Part shown: one piece after another, positions 1 to 9,535 of the stretch
How positions within the stretch are numbered: the first letter of the stretch is position 1
Layout of the letters: each line of letters opens with the position of its first letter
Source of the DNA: Glaciimonas sp.
Lineage (GTDB): Bacteria > Pseudomonadota > Gammaproteobacteria > Burkholderiales > Burkholderiaceae_D
Direction of reading: 5' to 3'
Length of the DNA stretch: 64,000 nt
NCBI GenBank assembly: GCA_012927625.1
Contig: JABBOV010000008.1
Span: forward strand, 124,001-188,000
Notes under the pieces: model-generated
The model's input: the letters and a program-made list of their open reading frames with translations, nothing else
Told to the model about the DNA's origin: nothing
The model's database searches: none
Made by a program: the position numbers and the translations under genes

Positions 1-315
1 CATGTGCGACCACAGGTTGAAATGCTGGAACACCATCGCCAGCTTGGAGCGCACCAGTTGCAATTGCCGCGCGTCTGGGCAATCAAGGTCGCCGCTTTTC
101 TGGCGCACCAGCCTGAGTTCATTGCCGTTGACGATGATGCGGCCTTCGGTCGGCTTTTCCAACAGGTTTATGCAGCGCAAAAAAGTGCTTTTACCGGAGC
201 CCGAGGCGCCGATAATGCTGATCACATCACCCTTGGATGCCTCGACCGAAATACCCTTGAGCACCTCGTTCTGGCCGTAACACTTGTGGAGATTCTCAAC
301 AACCAACTGGGACAT
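1..315 (-). CDS. aotP: AotP-type amino acid ABC transporter ATPase (partial)
   Basis: This is the N-terminal 105 residues of the ATPase of a polar amino acid importer; the rest lies beyond the left edge. The start ATG is at 315 and the protein begins MSQLVVENLHKCYG. The Walker A motif GASGSGKST is at residues 36-44 and the Q-loop glutamine is at about residue 97. By family it powers uptake of basic amino acids through AotQ and AotM. The order aotJ-Q-M-O-P is that of the Pseudomonas arginine/ornithine operon. A 146-bp gap holding a 60-bp repeat separates it from aotO, so it may not be strictly co-transcribed. Confidence 0.93.
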   Translation of the reverse strand, partial: MSQLVVENLHKCYGQNEVLKGISVEASKGDVISIIGASGSGKSTFLRCINLLEKPTEGRIIVNGNELRLVRQKSGDLDCPDARQLQLVRSKLAMVFQHFNLWSHM

Positions 316-352
316 TCTGGTTCCTAAACTGATGTTTAAAAATACTTAATCG

Positions 353-412
353 TGTATTTTTACGAAAGCCAATAAAATCATGCGGGAATGCTGGCATATT
401 TTCATATACTCC
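353..412 (+). repeat. 60-bp dispersed repeat, copy A
   Basis: One of seven copies of an intergenic element. It begins TGTATTTTT, has ATGCGG at element positions 28-33 and ends ATATACTCC, with ATAC at 54-57. It lies between aotO and aotP, on the strand opposite to the genes. The left half is diverged and does not keep the CCGCAT that would pair with the core. Confidence 0.75.
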
Positions 413-461
413 CAATATTTACGCATGTTCCTGAATGTGTATTAAGAATGTGTACGGAATA

Positions 462-1592
462 TCAGGGCCCGAGCAAACTACCCTCGCTGCGCTGACCAAG
501 CTTGCCGGCAATCTTGGCCAGACCCATGCCCCGCGTGGCGTAGCGAAATATCACCCGCGAATACATCACGCCATCAATCGGACTGGTTACGGTGTGCGTG
601 CGCCCGGTAAGCGGGTCGACGATATCGCAAATCACATCGCCAAATTGCAGCGCATCGCCCGGACGGGCAACATATGACATTACGCCCGACTCGGGAGCAT
701 AAGCGGTCACCGAACCAGTCAACGGCGTCGGCGCACAAACTGCCGCCAGCGTAGCCAAAGCCGCGTCCGCAGTCCCGTCGGCAATCATGCCGCTACTACA
801 CAAATAGCGGTAAATGCCCAGCGCATCGGCGCTGGCGAGTTGATGCGATACATCCTGCTCGCCGCGCAGTTCAACTGTGCTGGCAAAACAGGACTGCGGC
901 ACCGGAAACTCCGCGCCAAAATGCTCGCGCAAGCGCAACCACGGCTTGAACAGCATTTCATCGAAACAGCCGCCGCCAATCGCGTCCGCAATCAGGATCA
1001 CGCGTGCGCCCAAGTGACGGCCGAGCAATTCCGCCTCAGCAACATGATCCAACGACGCGTAGATATGCAGCACAGCTTCACAATCGCAATGCAGATCCAG
1101 CACGATATCGGCGTCGTGCGCCATACGCATCAATGCGATGCGCATGCCATCGAGCGGGGTGCGGCACTCTACAGCATCCAGCAATTGCCGCATACCGGCA
1201 CGGATTAACCGCATGTTGTGCTGCGCATTGTCGCTTAGGGAATCTACCAGTAAGGTAATTAGTAGTTCCGACAAGTCGGGAAAACTGCGATTGAAGTTGG
1301 CCCCACTGGCGAAATCAAAGCGGCCCATCTGATCGTGCATGAAGGTTTGACCCAAGCCAATCGGATTCGCCACTGGCACCACCACTATTTCGCATTGCAG
1401 GCGACCTTCGGCTTCGGCCTGCTCCAGCATCGGGCGCAAATGGTGCAGCACTAGCATTCCGGGCAATTCATCGGCGTGCAGGCTGGCCTGCAGATACACT
1501 TTTTTAGCGCCCGTCTGTCCGTAATGGAAACTGGTCAGGCTGTATTGGCAATTAGCGCTACCGATAGGCAGCGGGTATTGTTCCATGCGCAT
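462..1592 (-). CDS. aotO: AotO: succinylglutamate desuccinylase/aspartoacylase family metallohydrolase
   Basis: This 376-residue protein belongs to the AstE/AspA zinc carboxypeptidase-like family (PF04952). The HxxE zinc motif is H39-A-D-E42, the third ligand is H168 in DLHCD, an NR substrate-binding pair lies in GANFNR near residue 102, and the likely catalytic glutamate is E241 in STVELRG. It therefore looks catalytically competent. Its place between aotM and aotP matches Pseudomonas aotO, whose role I do not know to be settled. Its start overlaps the aotM stop by one base (TAATG), so translation is probably coupled. It may act as the N-succinylglutamate desuccinylase missing from the ast operon at 22340-28742; that is inference. 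Confidence 0.85.
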   Translation of the reverse strand: MRMEQYPLPIGSANCQYSLTSFHYGQTGAKKVYLQASLHADELPGMLVLHHLRPMLEQAEAEGRLQCEIVVVPVANPIGLGQTFMHDQMGRFDFASGANFNRSFPDLSELLITLLVDSLSDNAQHNMRLIRAGMRQLLDAVECRTPLDGMRIALMRMAHDADIVLDLHCDCEAVLHIYASLDHVAEAELLGRHLGARVILIADAIGGGCFDEMLFKPWLRLREHFGAEFPVPQSCFASTVELRGEQDVSHQLASADALGIYRYLCSSGMIADGTADAALATLAAVCAPTPLTGSVTAYAPESGVMSYVARPGDALQFGDVICDIVDPLTGRTHTVTSPIDGVMYSRVIFRYATRGMGLAKIAGKLGQRSEGSLLGP

Positions 1593-2293
1593 TATTTAAC
1601 CTCTTGAGGACGTTGATACGCCAGGTAGCGCCATTCGGCATAACGGAAGCCGCGCACCAGGATATAGGTCAGCATCATGTACACCGCCGCGGCCACCATG
1701 AAGGCTTCGAACGGCAGGTAATAGGTCGAATAAATGCGGCTAGCGGCACCGGTCAAATCGAGCAACGTAATCGTGCTGACCAGCGATGTGGAGTGCAGCA
1801 TCATGATGACTTCATTCGAGTACGTCGGCAAACTGGTGCGCAGCGCAGCTGGCAAAATGATGCGGCGCAGATTAGTCCAATGGCTCATGCCATAAGCATT
1901 GGCGGCCTCGATTTCGCCATACGGCAGACTGCGTATTGCACCAGCGAAAATTTCAGTGGTGTAGCCGACGGTATTGATGGTCAATGCGGCAACCGCGCAA
2001 AACATCGGTTCCGACAACGCCACCCAGGCAAAACTGTCGCGCACCGCCTCGAACTGCGACAAGCCGTAATAAATCAGATACATCTGCAGCAATAACGGTG
2101 TGCCGCGCACCACATAAGTGAATCCCCATATTGTCTTGTTGATTGCCTTGATGCGTGAATTACGCGCAACCGCCAGCGGTATCGAAATCAGAAAACCGAG
2201 AGAAACGCATGAGAATGTCAGTTTCACCGTCATCCATAAACCACCGAGATACAGATAAAAAGTCTCCGGTGTCAGTATCGCCGCGAAATTCAC
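1592..2293 (-). CDS. aotM: Arginine/ornithine ABC transporter permease AotM
   Basis: A 233-residue inner-membrane permease of the HisM/ArtM/AotM type, with about five hydrophobic segments. The cytoplasmic EAA loop that contacts the ATPase is visible as IEAANAYGM followed by ILPAAL. It starts with GTG at 2293 and overlaps the aotQ stop by four bases (GTGA). It would form the heteromeric channel with AotQ. Substrate preference for basic amino acids is inferred from gene order and from the nearby ast operon with a matching regulator site. Confidence 0.9.
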   Translation of the reverse strand: MNFAAILTPETFYLYLGGLWMTVKLTFSCVSLGFLISIPLAVARNSRIKAINKTIWGFTYVVRGTPLLLQMYLIYYGLSQFEAVRDSFAWVALSEPMFCAVAALTINTVGYTTEIFAGAIRSLPYGEIEAANAYGMSHWTNLRRIILPAALRTSLPTYSNEVIMMLHSTSLVSTITLLDLTGAASRIYSTYYLPFEAFMVAAAVYMMLTYILVRGFRYAEWRYLAYQRPQEVK

Positions 2294-2997
2294 ACGTGGC
2301 TCCCGTAACGCACGCCAGCCGAATACTTGTGCTCAACCCGCCGCAACAGATACAGCGAGACCGAGGTGATCAATAAATACAGCACGCCTGCAAACAGTAG
2401 CCAGGTGAAGGGTTGGCGCGAACCGGCGCCGGCTTCCTTGGCGCGGTACATGACATCCTGCAGGCCGATGACAGAAACCAAGGCGGTTGCTTTGGACAAT
2501 ACCAGCCAGTTATTGGTAAACCCGGGCAGCGCAAAACGCACCATCTGCGGGAATAGGATATGCGTATTGACCTTGAACGGGGTCATGCCGAAAGCGCGCC
2601 CTGCCTCGACCTGACCGCGCGGCACGGCCAGCAAGGCACCGCGAAATGTTTCCATGAAATAGGCACCGTAGATGAAACCCAGCGTAATGACGCCTGCGGT
2701 AAATTGGTTGAGTTGAAGCTGCATGTCCAGGCCCATCCATTCCAGCAAATTGTTCATGGCGATCTGACCGCCGTAAAACAACATCAGCATCAACAGCAAA
2801 TCTGGAATGCCGCGGATAACAACCGCGTAAATACGCGTAAATTGACGCAAAAGGCGGTGTTCCGAGGTAGCCATCAGCGCGCCGACCAGGCCGATCAGCG
2901 TGGCAATGAGCAAAGAAAGTAACGCAAGTTCAAGCGTTGTCGCGAAGCCGCGCAAAATATACCCGGCATATCCTTGGAACATAAGCCATCCACTCAA
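2290..2997 (-). CDS. aotQ: Arginine/ornithine ABC transporter permease AotQ
   Basis: A 235-residue permease of the HisQ/ArtQ/AotQ type. The EAA loop reads VEAGRAFGM with a downstream LFPQM. It is the first of the two permease genes after the binding protein, separated from aotJ by about 104 bp containing a small hairpin. It overlaps aotM by four bases. With AotM it forms the transmembrane domain of the importer. Confidence 0.9.
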   Translation of the reverse strand: MSGWLMFQGYAGYILRGFATTLELALLSLLIATLIGLVGALMATSEHRLLRQFTRIYAVVIRGIPDLLLMLMLFYGGQIAMNNLLEWMGLDMQLQLNQFTAGVITLGFIYGAYFMETFRGALLAVPRGQVEAGRAFGMTPFKVNTHILFPQMVRFALPGFTNNWLVLSKATALVSVIGLQDVMYRAKEAGAGSRQPFTWLLFAGVLYLLITSVSLYLLRRVEHKYSAGVRYGSHV

Positions 2998-3026
2998 TAG
3001 GTGTCAAAATTAAAAACCCGATGCAC

Positions 3027-3045
3027 GCCATTGCCGGCAAATGGC
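3027..3045 (-). other. Small hairpin between aotJ and aotQ
   Basis: GCCATT and AATGGC form a six-base-pair stem around a seven-base loop. In binding-protein-dependent transport operons such hairpins often protect the highly expressed upstream binding-protein message. That role here is inference from position only. Confidence 0.4.
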
Positions 3046-3101
3046 ACGTGGCAGGCCTCGGGCCGTACAGCGTTCCAGCTGAGTTATTCGCTTATTTTCT
3101 G

Positions 3102-3875
3102 TTACATGCCATAGGGATCGAAATCGAAATATTTTTCGCCAATCTTCTTGTAAGTGCCGTTGGCGTGAATTGCCTTGATGGCGACATTGATGCGGTCCCG
3201 AAGCTTGGTGTCCTGCTTGCGCAAGGCAGCACCGGTACCAACCGTAAAGAGCGGATCGTTCAAGCTTGTACCGACCAACTCAAACGGCTTGCCTTCCGGC
3301 TTGTTGAGCAATCCGGCCTTGGCTTCGACAACGTCCGCAACCAGCGCCTGCAAACGGCCGGATGCTATGTCCAGATAGGAATCCTGCGTATTGCCGTAGC
3401 CCACTACCGTGGCGCCGGCTTTGGCAAAGACTTTATTGGCGTAGGCTTCCTGGGTGGAACCCTTGAGCACGCCAATCTTCTTGCCTTTGAGCGATGCGGG
3501 CGAACCATCAATACCACTGCCGCGTTTGGCGATTACGCGCGAAGGCGTGTTGTAAATCTTGTCAGAGAAAAGAACCGCTTTTTTGCGCTCGTCGGTCATC
3601 GACATCGAGGAAATGATCACGTCGTATTTTTTGGCCAGAAGAGAAGGAATGATGCCTTCCCAGGATTGGTCGACGAACACGCATTTCATTTTCATTTCAG
3701 CGCACAAGGCGTTCGCGATGTCGACTTCAAAACCTACCAGCTTGCCGTCCGGGGTCTTGTATTCGAACGGCTCGTAAGTCGGATCCTGACCGACGCGCAA
3801 TTCTTTCATGTCGGCAGCCTGCACCGAGACTGCGAATGTCAAGCCCACGACGGCGAAAAGATGCTTTAGTTTCAT
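3102..3875 (-). CDS. aotJ: Periplasmic basic amino acid binding protein AotJ
   Basis: A 257-residue family 3 solute-binding protein. The Sec signal peptide is about residues 1-20, with cleavage predicted after VQA, and the mature protein begins with the typical LRVGQDPTYEPFEY stretch. A strong ribosome site (AGGAGGG) sits eight bases before the ATG, which fixes the start. It delivers arginine/ornithine-type substrates to AotQM. Its upstream region carries a direct-repeat site matching the ArgR consensus. A remnant of a second binding protein's C-terminus lies about 420 bp upstream on the same strand. Confidence 0.93.
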   Translation of the reverse strand: MKLKHLFAVVGLTFAVSVQAADMKELRVGQDPTYEPFEYKTPDGKLVGFEVDIANALCAEMKMKCVFVDQSWEGIIPSLLAKKYDVIISSMSMTDERKKAVLFSDKIYNTPSRVIAKRGSGIDGSPASLKGKKIGVLKGSTQEAYANKVFAKAGATVVGYGNTQDSYLDIASGRLQALVADVVEAKAGLLNKPEGKPFELVGTSLNDPLFTVGTGAALRKQDTKLRDRINVAIKAIHANGTYKKIGEKYFDFDPYGM

Positions 3876-3908
3876 TGATGTCCCTCCTGGATATGTGGAT
3901 TATTCCAA

Positions 3909-3930
3909 CTGCATGCAGGAAAGCATGCAG
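3909..3930 (-). other. Perfect 8-bp inverted repeat upstream of aotJ
   Basis: CTGCATGC and GCATGCAG flank a six-base spacer, 34-55 bases before the aotJ start and so probably in its leader RNA. It could be an mRNA-stabilising hairpin or an operator. The sequence alone does not decide. Confidence 0.4.
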
Positions 3931-4054
3931 CCTTGGCCTTGATGGCGCCACGATTGACGCAACCAAAGTTCCGATGCACCGTCTCTTAACACTTGGCAAG
4001 AAGCCTATTCAGCGGTGCTGTTCAATTTAAATTATACGAAGGCCATTTCAGATA

Positions 4055-4095
4055 ATCTTTTGAAATAGCGACAGAAAATTTCAAATTAATCGACA
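4055..4095 (-). promoter_or_regulatory. Candidate ArgR operator of the aot operon
   Basis: On the minus strand there are two direct half-sites. The proximal one starts TGTCGC at 4073 and has AA after eight bases. The distal one starts TGTCGA at 4095 and also has AA after eight bases. The half-sites are 22 bp apart, two helical turns. This fits the published Pseudomonas ArgR half-site TGTCGC-N8-AA. The proximal 19 bp (4055-4073) match 16 of 19 positions of a site upstream of astC at 28805-28823. Confidence 0.68.
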
Positions 4096-4561
4096 GTAAT
4101 TATGCCTGTTCAGGGCGCAAGTTGTATTACAAAATGGGGGGATTCACGCTGATAAAACGGAAAAAATTTCAAATATCCTGCTGCGCATCGTCTGCGTATG
4201 CGCTACCCGACGCAATATTCGCAATCTGCTTTGGCAGTGAACCGGAGACGCCTGTTTTGCATTCGGTTCGCTGCCAGGCAAGCAGATCCGCTGTTAATTA
4301 TATGCAGTAGTGTTCAAAATCGGCATATTTTTCGCCGATTTTCTTGTTAGCGGTCTTCGTACAATCATGCCGACCGACAGCAAACAATACCAAATTTATG
4401 ATCCATATGAAAAACAATGTCCCCCAGCGGGATAATCAGAACATGAAATAGAATCGGTGCGGCATGCCGCCCAAAATCGAACTCACGCAACAATATATTA
4501 TTTACCTAAGCAGGTCTAATCGACTTCGGCACAGAATACACAACTGATTTTAGGTAATTAC
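4096..4561. other. Intergenic stretch between the aot operon and the acetyltransferase
   Basis: About 470 bp with no convincing intact gene. It contains the binding-protein remnant at 4298-4360. Short open frames here have no recognisable domain and no ribosome site. The part near 4500 is AT-rich. Confidence 0.5.
4298..4360 (-). pseudogene. Remnant of a second binding-protein gene (3' end only)
   Basis: Translated on the minus strand, this ends TANKKIGEKYADFEHYCI and then a TAA stop at 4300-4298. It aligns with the aotJ C-terminus GTYKKIGEKYFDFDPYGM. The similarity fades upstream and no intact frame extends into it. I read it as the eroded tail of a tandem copy of a family 3 binding-protein gene in the same orientation as aotJ. 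Confidence 0.7.
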
Positions 4562-5047
4562 TTAATAATCCAGTTTCTTTTGCCAAAACATAGCCTTCCC
4601 CATCTTAGGATCTAATTCGTAGCTGGCAAAGCCGGAAGCCAAATAGGCCGCTTGTGCTGGGTGATTTCCTTCCAGTATCTCCAACGTCAGCTTGCAACAG
4701 CCAAGCTTGAGAGCTATAGCTTCGACTTGTTGCAGCATGCGCGTGCACACGCCATTTCCTCGATGCCTCTGCGTGACAATAACGTCGTGAATATTCAGCA
4801 AAGGTTTACAAGAAAATGTTGAAAATCCTTCAAAACACACAATAAGTCCCGCCGGTACGCCATCTACAAAAGCCAGAATAGCGTGTGCTGTATCTCTTCT
4901 GTGTAGCTCTGCTGCCAGGCTGGTCTTTACATGTTCTGAAAGCGCATGGCCACCACCCATCGGGTCAAGAGAATAATCGCTCATTAATGCAACGAGTGCG
5001 TCCGCATGTTTCGGCAATGCGAGATTTGCTTCAACAACTTCAACCAT
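4562..5047 (-). CDS. GNAT family N-acetyltransferase
   Basis: A 161-residue protein with the Gcn5-related acetyltransferase fold. The acetyl-CoA binding motif is QRHRGNGVCTRML (RxxGxG type), and the fold ends with the usual pattern of a helix, ASGF and a short tail. The substrate is not evident. It stands alone, divergent from kdp and in line with the aot operon but about 690 bp from aotJ. It is unlikely to belong to either neighbouring system. Confidence 0.8.
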   Translation of the reverse strand: MVEVVEANLALPKHADALVALMSDYSLDPMGGGHALSEHVKTSLAAELHRRDTAHAILAFVDGVPAGLIVCFEGFSTFSCKPLLNIHDVIVTQRHRGNGVCTRMLQQVEAIALKLGCCKLTLEILEGNHPAQAAYLASGFASYELDPKMGKAMFWQKKLDY

Positions 5048-5320
5048 GTTGAGATACCTTTTCTTTTTAAAAATAGCGTTTAGGGCAATCAGCGCAGCCC
5101 GATTACTGTTCTTATTTTTGCCGCGCAGTTACGGCTGAAGTGTGGAACCCCCAGCTTTAAATAACCGCACACCAGCGACGTTTTAATTCAAGCATGGCCG
5201 ACAGGGCAAACTGTCAATGACATGTTCTCAGGCAATCTAACATATAGGAACGCCTAGCCGTCTGAAACAGGTACCAGCACAAGTACCAGCGGCACTTATC
5301 AGCCAGTCTCCTCGATCGCA

Positions 5321-5371
5321 ATTTTTACATTATTTTTACGCCGCCTCCATCAATTTTTACGAAATTTTTAG
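5321..5371 (+). promoter_or_regulatory. KdpE-type operator: two pairs of T-rich direct repeats
   Basis: ATTTTTAC occurs at 5321, 5332 and 5353, and ATTTTTAG at 5364. Within each pair the starts are 11 bp apart, and the pairs are 32 bp apart, so all lie on one face of the helix. KdpE of E. coli binds a comparable T-rich tandem site before kdpFABC. The array ends about 52 bp before the first ORF of the kdp operon. Nothing else was seen in the remainder of the 5048-5423 gap. Confidence 0.7.
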
Positions 5372-5423
5372 AACGTTTCCGCTACGCTGAATATCATCAA
5401 AACAAACCTGAATGAGGGTGATC

Positions 5424-5516
5424 ATGGACATCGTATACATCGGCGCAATTGTCGCGTTTATCGTCTTGAGCTGCGCTTTCGCCGCAGGCTGCGACAAACT
5501 GGGGAAACGGCTATGA
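5424..5516 (+). CDS. 30-residue membrane peptide preceding kdpF
   Basis: This ORF begins [15 protein letters not shown] and ends CDKLGKRL: one hydrophobic helix with a short basic tail. GAGGGTGATC before the ATG is a fair ribosome site. The stop overlaps the kdpF start (ATGA), the usual sign of coupled translation, so I regard it as a real gene. Small ORFs like it occur before kdpF in other Betaproteobacteria. It may be an accessory subunit or regulator of the Kdp pump, but its function is unknown. Confidence 0.7.
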   Translation: MDIVYIGAIVAFIVLSCAFAAGCDKLGKRL

Positions 5517-5602
5517 ATACGTTTTATGTCGTTGGCGCGCTAGTTGCTACCGGCTTACTGGTGTATCTGATCGTGGCGCTATTAAAAGCGGAGGATCTGT
5601 GA
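5513..5602 (+). CDS. kdpF: Potassium-transporting ATPase small subunit KdpF
   Basis: A 29-residue single-span membrane peptide, [14 protein letters not shown] at the start and LLKAEDL at the end. It has the size and hydrophobic character of KdpF, which stabilises the KdpABC complex. It overlaps the preceding small ORF by four bases and its TGA overlaps the kdpA ATG (TGATG), so the three are probably translationally coupled. Confidence 0.85.
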   Translation: MNTFYVVGALVATGLLVYLIVALLKAEDL

Positions 5603-7404
5603 TGGCGACGCAATCGTTCCTGTTACTCGCGGCCTTTCTGGGTGTGTTGCTGGCATTGGCCTATCCGGTGGGCGTATATCTGGCCAAGGTCGGCCAGAGT
5701 ACGCCGATTCGCGGCCTTGGCTGGCTGACAAAAACTGAGAACCTGCTGTACCGCCTGGCTGGCATCAACCCAGAATCAGGCATGGGCTGGAAAAGCTATG
5801 CGATTGCTTTACTGGTATTCAATGGCATCGGCACACTGTTCGTGTATGCGCTACAACGCTTGCAAGCCTGGCTGCCGGGAAATCCGCAGGGACTTCCGAA
5901 TATCAGCCCCGATTCCGCATTCAACACCGCGGTGAGCTTTGTCAGCAACACCAACTGGCAAGGCTACAGCGGCGAATCGACCATGAGTTACTTGAGCCAG
6001 ATGCTGGCGCTGACCGGCCAGAACTTTTTCTCGGCAGCGACCGGCATCGCGGTGGCCTACGCATTGATACGCGGCTTTTCTTCGCGCTCATCCAAGTCGA
6101 TCGGCAACTTCTGGGTCGATATCACGCGCAGTACCCTGTACGTGTTGTTGCCGCTGTCGGTAATCTTTGCGGTATTCCTGATGGGCCAGGGCGTGATCCA
6201 GAATTTCTCCGTCTACAAGGATGTGAACCTGATCGATCCCATTACTTACTCGCAGCCGAAGAATGGGGCGGATGGTCAGCCCTTAAAAGATGCAAATGGC
6301 AATCCGGTGCTGGAGACCCTGACCGCCAAGACCCAAACGCTGGCCATGGGACCGGTCGCCTCGCAGGAAGCAATCAAATTGCTCGGCACCAACGGAGGCG
6401 GCTTCTTCAATGCTAATTCGGCCCATCCTTTTGAAAATCCGACGCCGCTCTCCAACTTTTTCCAGATGCTCTCGATTTTCCTGATTCCGGCCGGGTTGTG
6501 CTTCACTTTTGGCCGCATGGTGGGCGACATGCGGCAAGGTTGGGCGGTGCTGGGGGCGATGACGGCGATTTTCGTGGTGGCGACTGCGGTCGTATTGATC
6601 GCGGAACAGCAAGCACATCCAGTCTTGCAAGCACTCGGCGTCGATCAGGCCGCCAGCGCACTGCAATCAGGCGGCAACATGGAAGGCAAGGAAACCCGTT
6701 TCGGCATTAGCGCATCGGCCTTGTTTGCAGCAGTCACTACCGCCGCCTCTTGTGGTGCGGTGAATGCAATGCACGATTCTTTCATGCCACTGGGCGGAAT
6801 GGTGCCACTAGTGTTGATGCAATTCGGCGAAGTGGCCTTCGGCGGTGTCGGTTCCGGTTTGTATGGGATGCTGATTTTCGCGGTTCTGGCAGTCTTCATC
6901 GCCGGCCTGATGATTGGCCGCACGCCGGAATATCTGGGCAAGAAAATCCAGTCGTTCGATATCAAGATGGCGTCAATTGCGATTCTGGTAACGCCGACAC
7001 TGGTATTGGCCGGAACCGCGATTACGGTGATGGTCGAGCCTGGCCGGGCCGGCATCCTGAACCCCGGCGCGCATGGATTCTCGGAAGTGCTATATGCGTT
7101 CAGTTCGGCTGCCAACAACAACGGCAGCGCGTTCGCCGGTCTTTCTGCCAATACGCCGTTCTACAACATGATGTTGGCGATAGCAATGTGGTTCGGGCGT
7201 TTCGCGGTGATCGTGCCGGTGCTCGCCATTGCCGGTTCGCTGGCGACGAAAAAACGGCTGGAAGCGACCGCCGGCACCATGCCCACGCACGGCCCGCTGT
7301 TCATCGCGCTGCTGGTCGGGGTGGTGGTGCTAGTCGGAGTACTCAATTACGTCCCGGCGCTGGCGCTGGGACCGATCGTCGAACATTTGCAACTGACCAA
7401 ATAA
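5602..7404 (+). CDS. kdpA: Potassium-transporting ATPase channel subunit KdpA
   Basis: A 600-residue integral membrane protein that carries the K+ selectivity filter of the Kdp P-type ATPase. Pore-loop signatures are visible at about residue 115 ([11 protein letters not shown]), 262 (GTNGGGFFN), 383 ([12 protein letters not shown]) and 503 ([11 protein letters not shown]). I chose the ATG at 5602, which overlaps the kdpF stop; a GTG three bases earlier is also possible. It is followed 12 bp later by kdpB. Length and motifs are normal, so the subunit should be functional. Confidence 0.97.
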   Translation: MATQSFLLLAAFLGVLLALAYPVGVYLAKVGQSTPIRGLGWLTKTENLLYRLAGINPESGMGWKSYAIALLVFNGIGTLFVYALQRLQAWLPGNPQGLPNISPDSAFNTAVSFVSNTNWQGYSGESTMSYLSQMLALTGQNFFSAATGIAVAYALIRGFSSRSSKSIGNFWVDITRSTLYVLLPLSVIFAVFLMGQGVIQNFSVYKDVNLIDPITYSQPKNGADGQPLKDANGNPVLETLTAKTQTLAMGPVASQEAIKLLGTNGGGFFNANSAHPFENPTPLSNFFQMLSIFLIPAGLCFTFGRMVGDMRQGWAVLGAMTAIFVVATAVVLIAEQQAHPVLQALGVDQAASALQSGGNMEGKETRFGISASALFAAVTTAASCGAVNAMHDSFMPLGGMVPLVLMQFGEVAFGGVGSGLYGMLIFAVLAVFIAGLMIGRTPEYLGKKIQSFDIKMASIAILVTPTLVLAGTAITVMVEPGRAGILNPGAHGFSEVLYAFSSAANNNGSAFAGLSANTPFYNMMLAIAMWFGRFAVIVPVLAIAGSLATKKRLEATAGTMPTHGPLFIALLVGVVVLVGVLNYVPALALGPIVEHLQLTK

Positions 7405-7416
7405 AAAGGAACCACC

Positions 7417-9483
7417 ATGTCACGCAAAAGCCTGACGCTGTTCGATGCCGCACTGATCGCTCCGGCCATCATCGATGCGTTTAAAAAACTGGACCCGCGC
7501 ACCCAATGGCGCAACCCCGTCATGTTCGTGGTGTATGTTGGCAGCATCATCACCTCCCTGTTGTTCATGCAGGCCGTCAGGGGTGCGGGCGAAGCAAGTC
7601 CCGGCTTCATACTGGCCATTGCGCTGTGGCTGTGGGTCACCGTGCTGCTTGCCAACTTTGCCGAATCGCTGGCGGAAGGTCGCAGCAAAGCCCAGGCGGC
7701 CTCGCTGCGCGACTTGAAACAGACCGTGATGGCAAAGAAACTACAGGAGCCGCGCCGTGGCAAAAACTGGTTGCCGGCCAATGCGAACGACCTGCGCAAA
7801 GGTAATGTGATTCTGGTGGAAGCCGGCGATGTAATCCCGATTGATGGTGAAGTCATCGAAGGCGTGGCCTCAGTTGACGAAAGCGCTATCACCGGCGAAT
7901 CGGCACCGGTGATCCGCGAATCCGGCGGAGATTTTTCTGCGGTCACCGGCGGTACGCGAATCATGTCTGACTGGCTGGTGGTGCGCGTCACTGTCAATCC
8001 GGGCGAAACCTTCATCGATCGCATGATCGCGATGGTCGAAAACGCAAAACGGCAAAAAACGCCGAATGAAATTGCGTTAACAATACTGCTGGTGGCGCTG
8101 ACCATCATCTTCCTGCTAGTGACGGTAACCTTGCTGCCGTTCTCGCTCTATTCGGTGGCAGCGGCACAATCCGGCACACCGATCACGATGGCTGTGCTGA
8201 TCGCACTGCTGGTGTGCTTGATTCCAACCACGATAGGCGGCTTGTTATCAGCCATTGGCGTGGCCGGCATGAGCCGCATGATGCAGGCTAATGTGATCGC
8301 TACTTCCGGCCGCGCAGTCGAAGCTGCCGGCGATGTTGATGTATTGCTGCTCGATAAGACCGGCACGATTACGTTAGGTAATCGGCAGGCGTCGGCGTTC
8401 GTACCAGCGCCCGGCGTAACGGATGCCGAATTAGCCGATTCCGCGCAATTGGCCTCGCTGGCAGATGAAACACCGGAAGGGCGCAGCATTGTGATTCTGG
8501 CCAAACAACGCTTTAACCTGCGTGAACGCACCCTGGAATCGCTGCATCCGACGTTTGTACCGTTTTCCGCTCTAACTCGTATGAGCGGGGTCGATATTGA
8601 TGGGCGCGCAATCCGCAAGGGAGCCGCCGATTCGATGAAGAAATACGTCGAAGCGCTGGGGTGCACATTTCCGGCCGAAGTCACCAAAGCAGTGGATGAT
8701 ATAGCGCGGCGCGGCAGCACACCGCTAGTAGTAGTCGATGACGGCCGCGTAATGGGCGCAGTGGAACTGAAAGATATCGTCAAGGGTGGCATCAAGGAGC
8801 GCTTTGCCGAGTTGCGCCGGATGGGCATCAAGACTGTGATGATTACGGGCGACAATAAACTGACGGCAGCGGCGATTGCGGCTGAAGCCGGTGTTGATGA
8901 CTTCCTGGCCGAAGCCACACCCGAGGACAAGCTCAAGCTGATCCGCAGTTACCAAGCCGAAGGCCGGCTGGTAGCGATGACTGGCGACGGCACTAACGAT
9001 GCCCCGGCGCTGGCGCAGGCCGATGTCGCGGTGGCGATGAATTCCGGTACCCAGGCGGCCAAGGAAGCGGGCAACATGGTGGATCTGGACTCAAACCCAA
9101 CCAAGCTGCTGGAAATCGTCGAGATCGGCAAGCAGATGCTGATGACGCGCGGCTCACTGACCACGTTCTCTATCGCCAACGATATTGCCAAATATTTCGC
9201 CATCATTCCAGCCGCATTCGTGACCACGTATCCGCAACTGAAGGCGCTCGACGTCATGCACCTGACCAGCCCGTCATCCGCCATCCTGTCGGCAGTGATT
9301 TTCAATGCACTGATCATCGTGGTCCTGATCCCACTGGCATTAAAGGGGGTGCAATATCGCGCCATCGGTGCAGCGCTGTTGTTGCGCCGCAATCTGCTGA
9401 TCTACGGACTGGGTGGGATTCTGGTGCCGTTTGCCGGCATCAAGCTGATCGATCTGATGCTGACTGCTCTGGATCTTGCGTAG
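7417..9483 (+). CDS. kdpB: Potassium-transporting ATPase catalytic subunit KdpB
   Basis: A 688-residue P-type ATPase. The phosphatase loop TGES is at residue 159, the phosphorylated aspartate of DKTGT at D313, and the hinge motif GDGTNDAP at about residue 523. The membrane segments follow the class IA pattern. It hydrolyses ATP to drive K+ uptake through KdpA. A good ribosome site (AAGGA) precedes the ATG. All key residues are present. Confidence 0.97.
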   Translation: MSRKSLTLFDAALIAPAIIDAFKKLDPRTQWRNPVMFVVYVGSIITSLLFMQAVRGAGEASPGFILAIALWLWVTVLLANFAESLAEGRSKAQAASLRDLKQTVMAKKLQEPRRGKNWLPANANDLRKGNVILVEAGDVIPIDGEVIEGVASVDESAITGESAPVIRESGGDFSAVTGGTRIMSDWLVVRVTVNPGETFIDRMIAMVENAKRQKTPNEIALTILLVALTIIFLLVTVTLLPFSLYSVAAAQSGTPITMAVLIALLVCLIPTTIGGLLSAIGVAGMSRMMQANVIATSGRAVEAAGDVDVLLLDKTGTITLGNRQASAFVPAPGVTDAELADSAQLASLADETPEGRSIVILAKQRFNLRERTLESLHPTFVPFSALTRMSGVDIDGRAIRKGAADSMKKYVEALGCTFPAEVTKAVDDIARRGSTPLVVVDDGRVMGAVELKDIVKGGIKERFAELRRMGIKTVMITGDNKLTAAAIAAEAGVDDFLAEATPEDKLKLIRSYQAEGRLVAMTGDGTNDAPALAQADVAVAMNSGTQAAKEAGNMVDLDSNPTKLLEIVEIGKQMLMTRGSLTTFSIANDIAKYFAIIPAAFVTTYPQLKALDVMHLTSPSSAILSAVIFNALIIVVLIPLALKGVQYRAIGAALLLRRNLLIYGLGGILVPFAGIKLIDLMLTALDLA

Positions 9484-9535
9484 GCACGGGTTTCAAATTC
9501 CCCTACATTACAAAAACCTTTTTTAGGAGCTCGTC

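Noticed and set aside
4122-4310. A 62-codon frame on the plus strand.
   Set aside because: It has no ribosome site or recognisable domain and overlaps the binding-protein remnant on the other strand.
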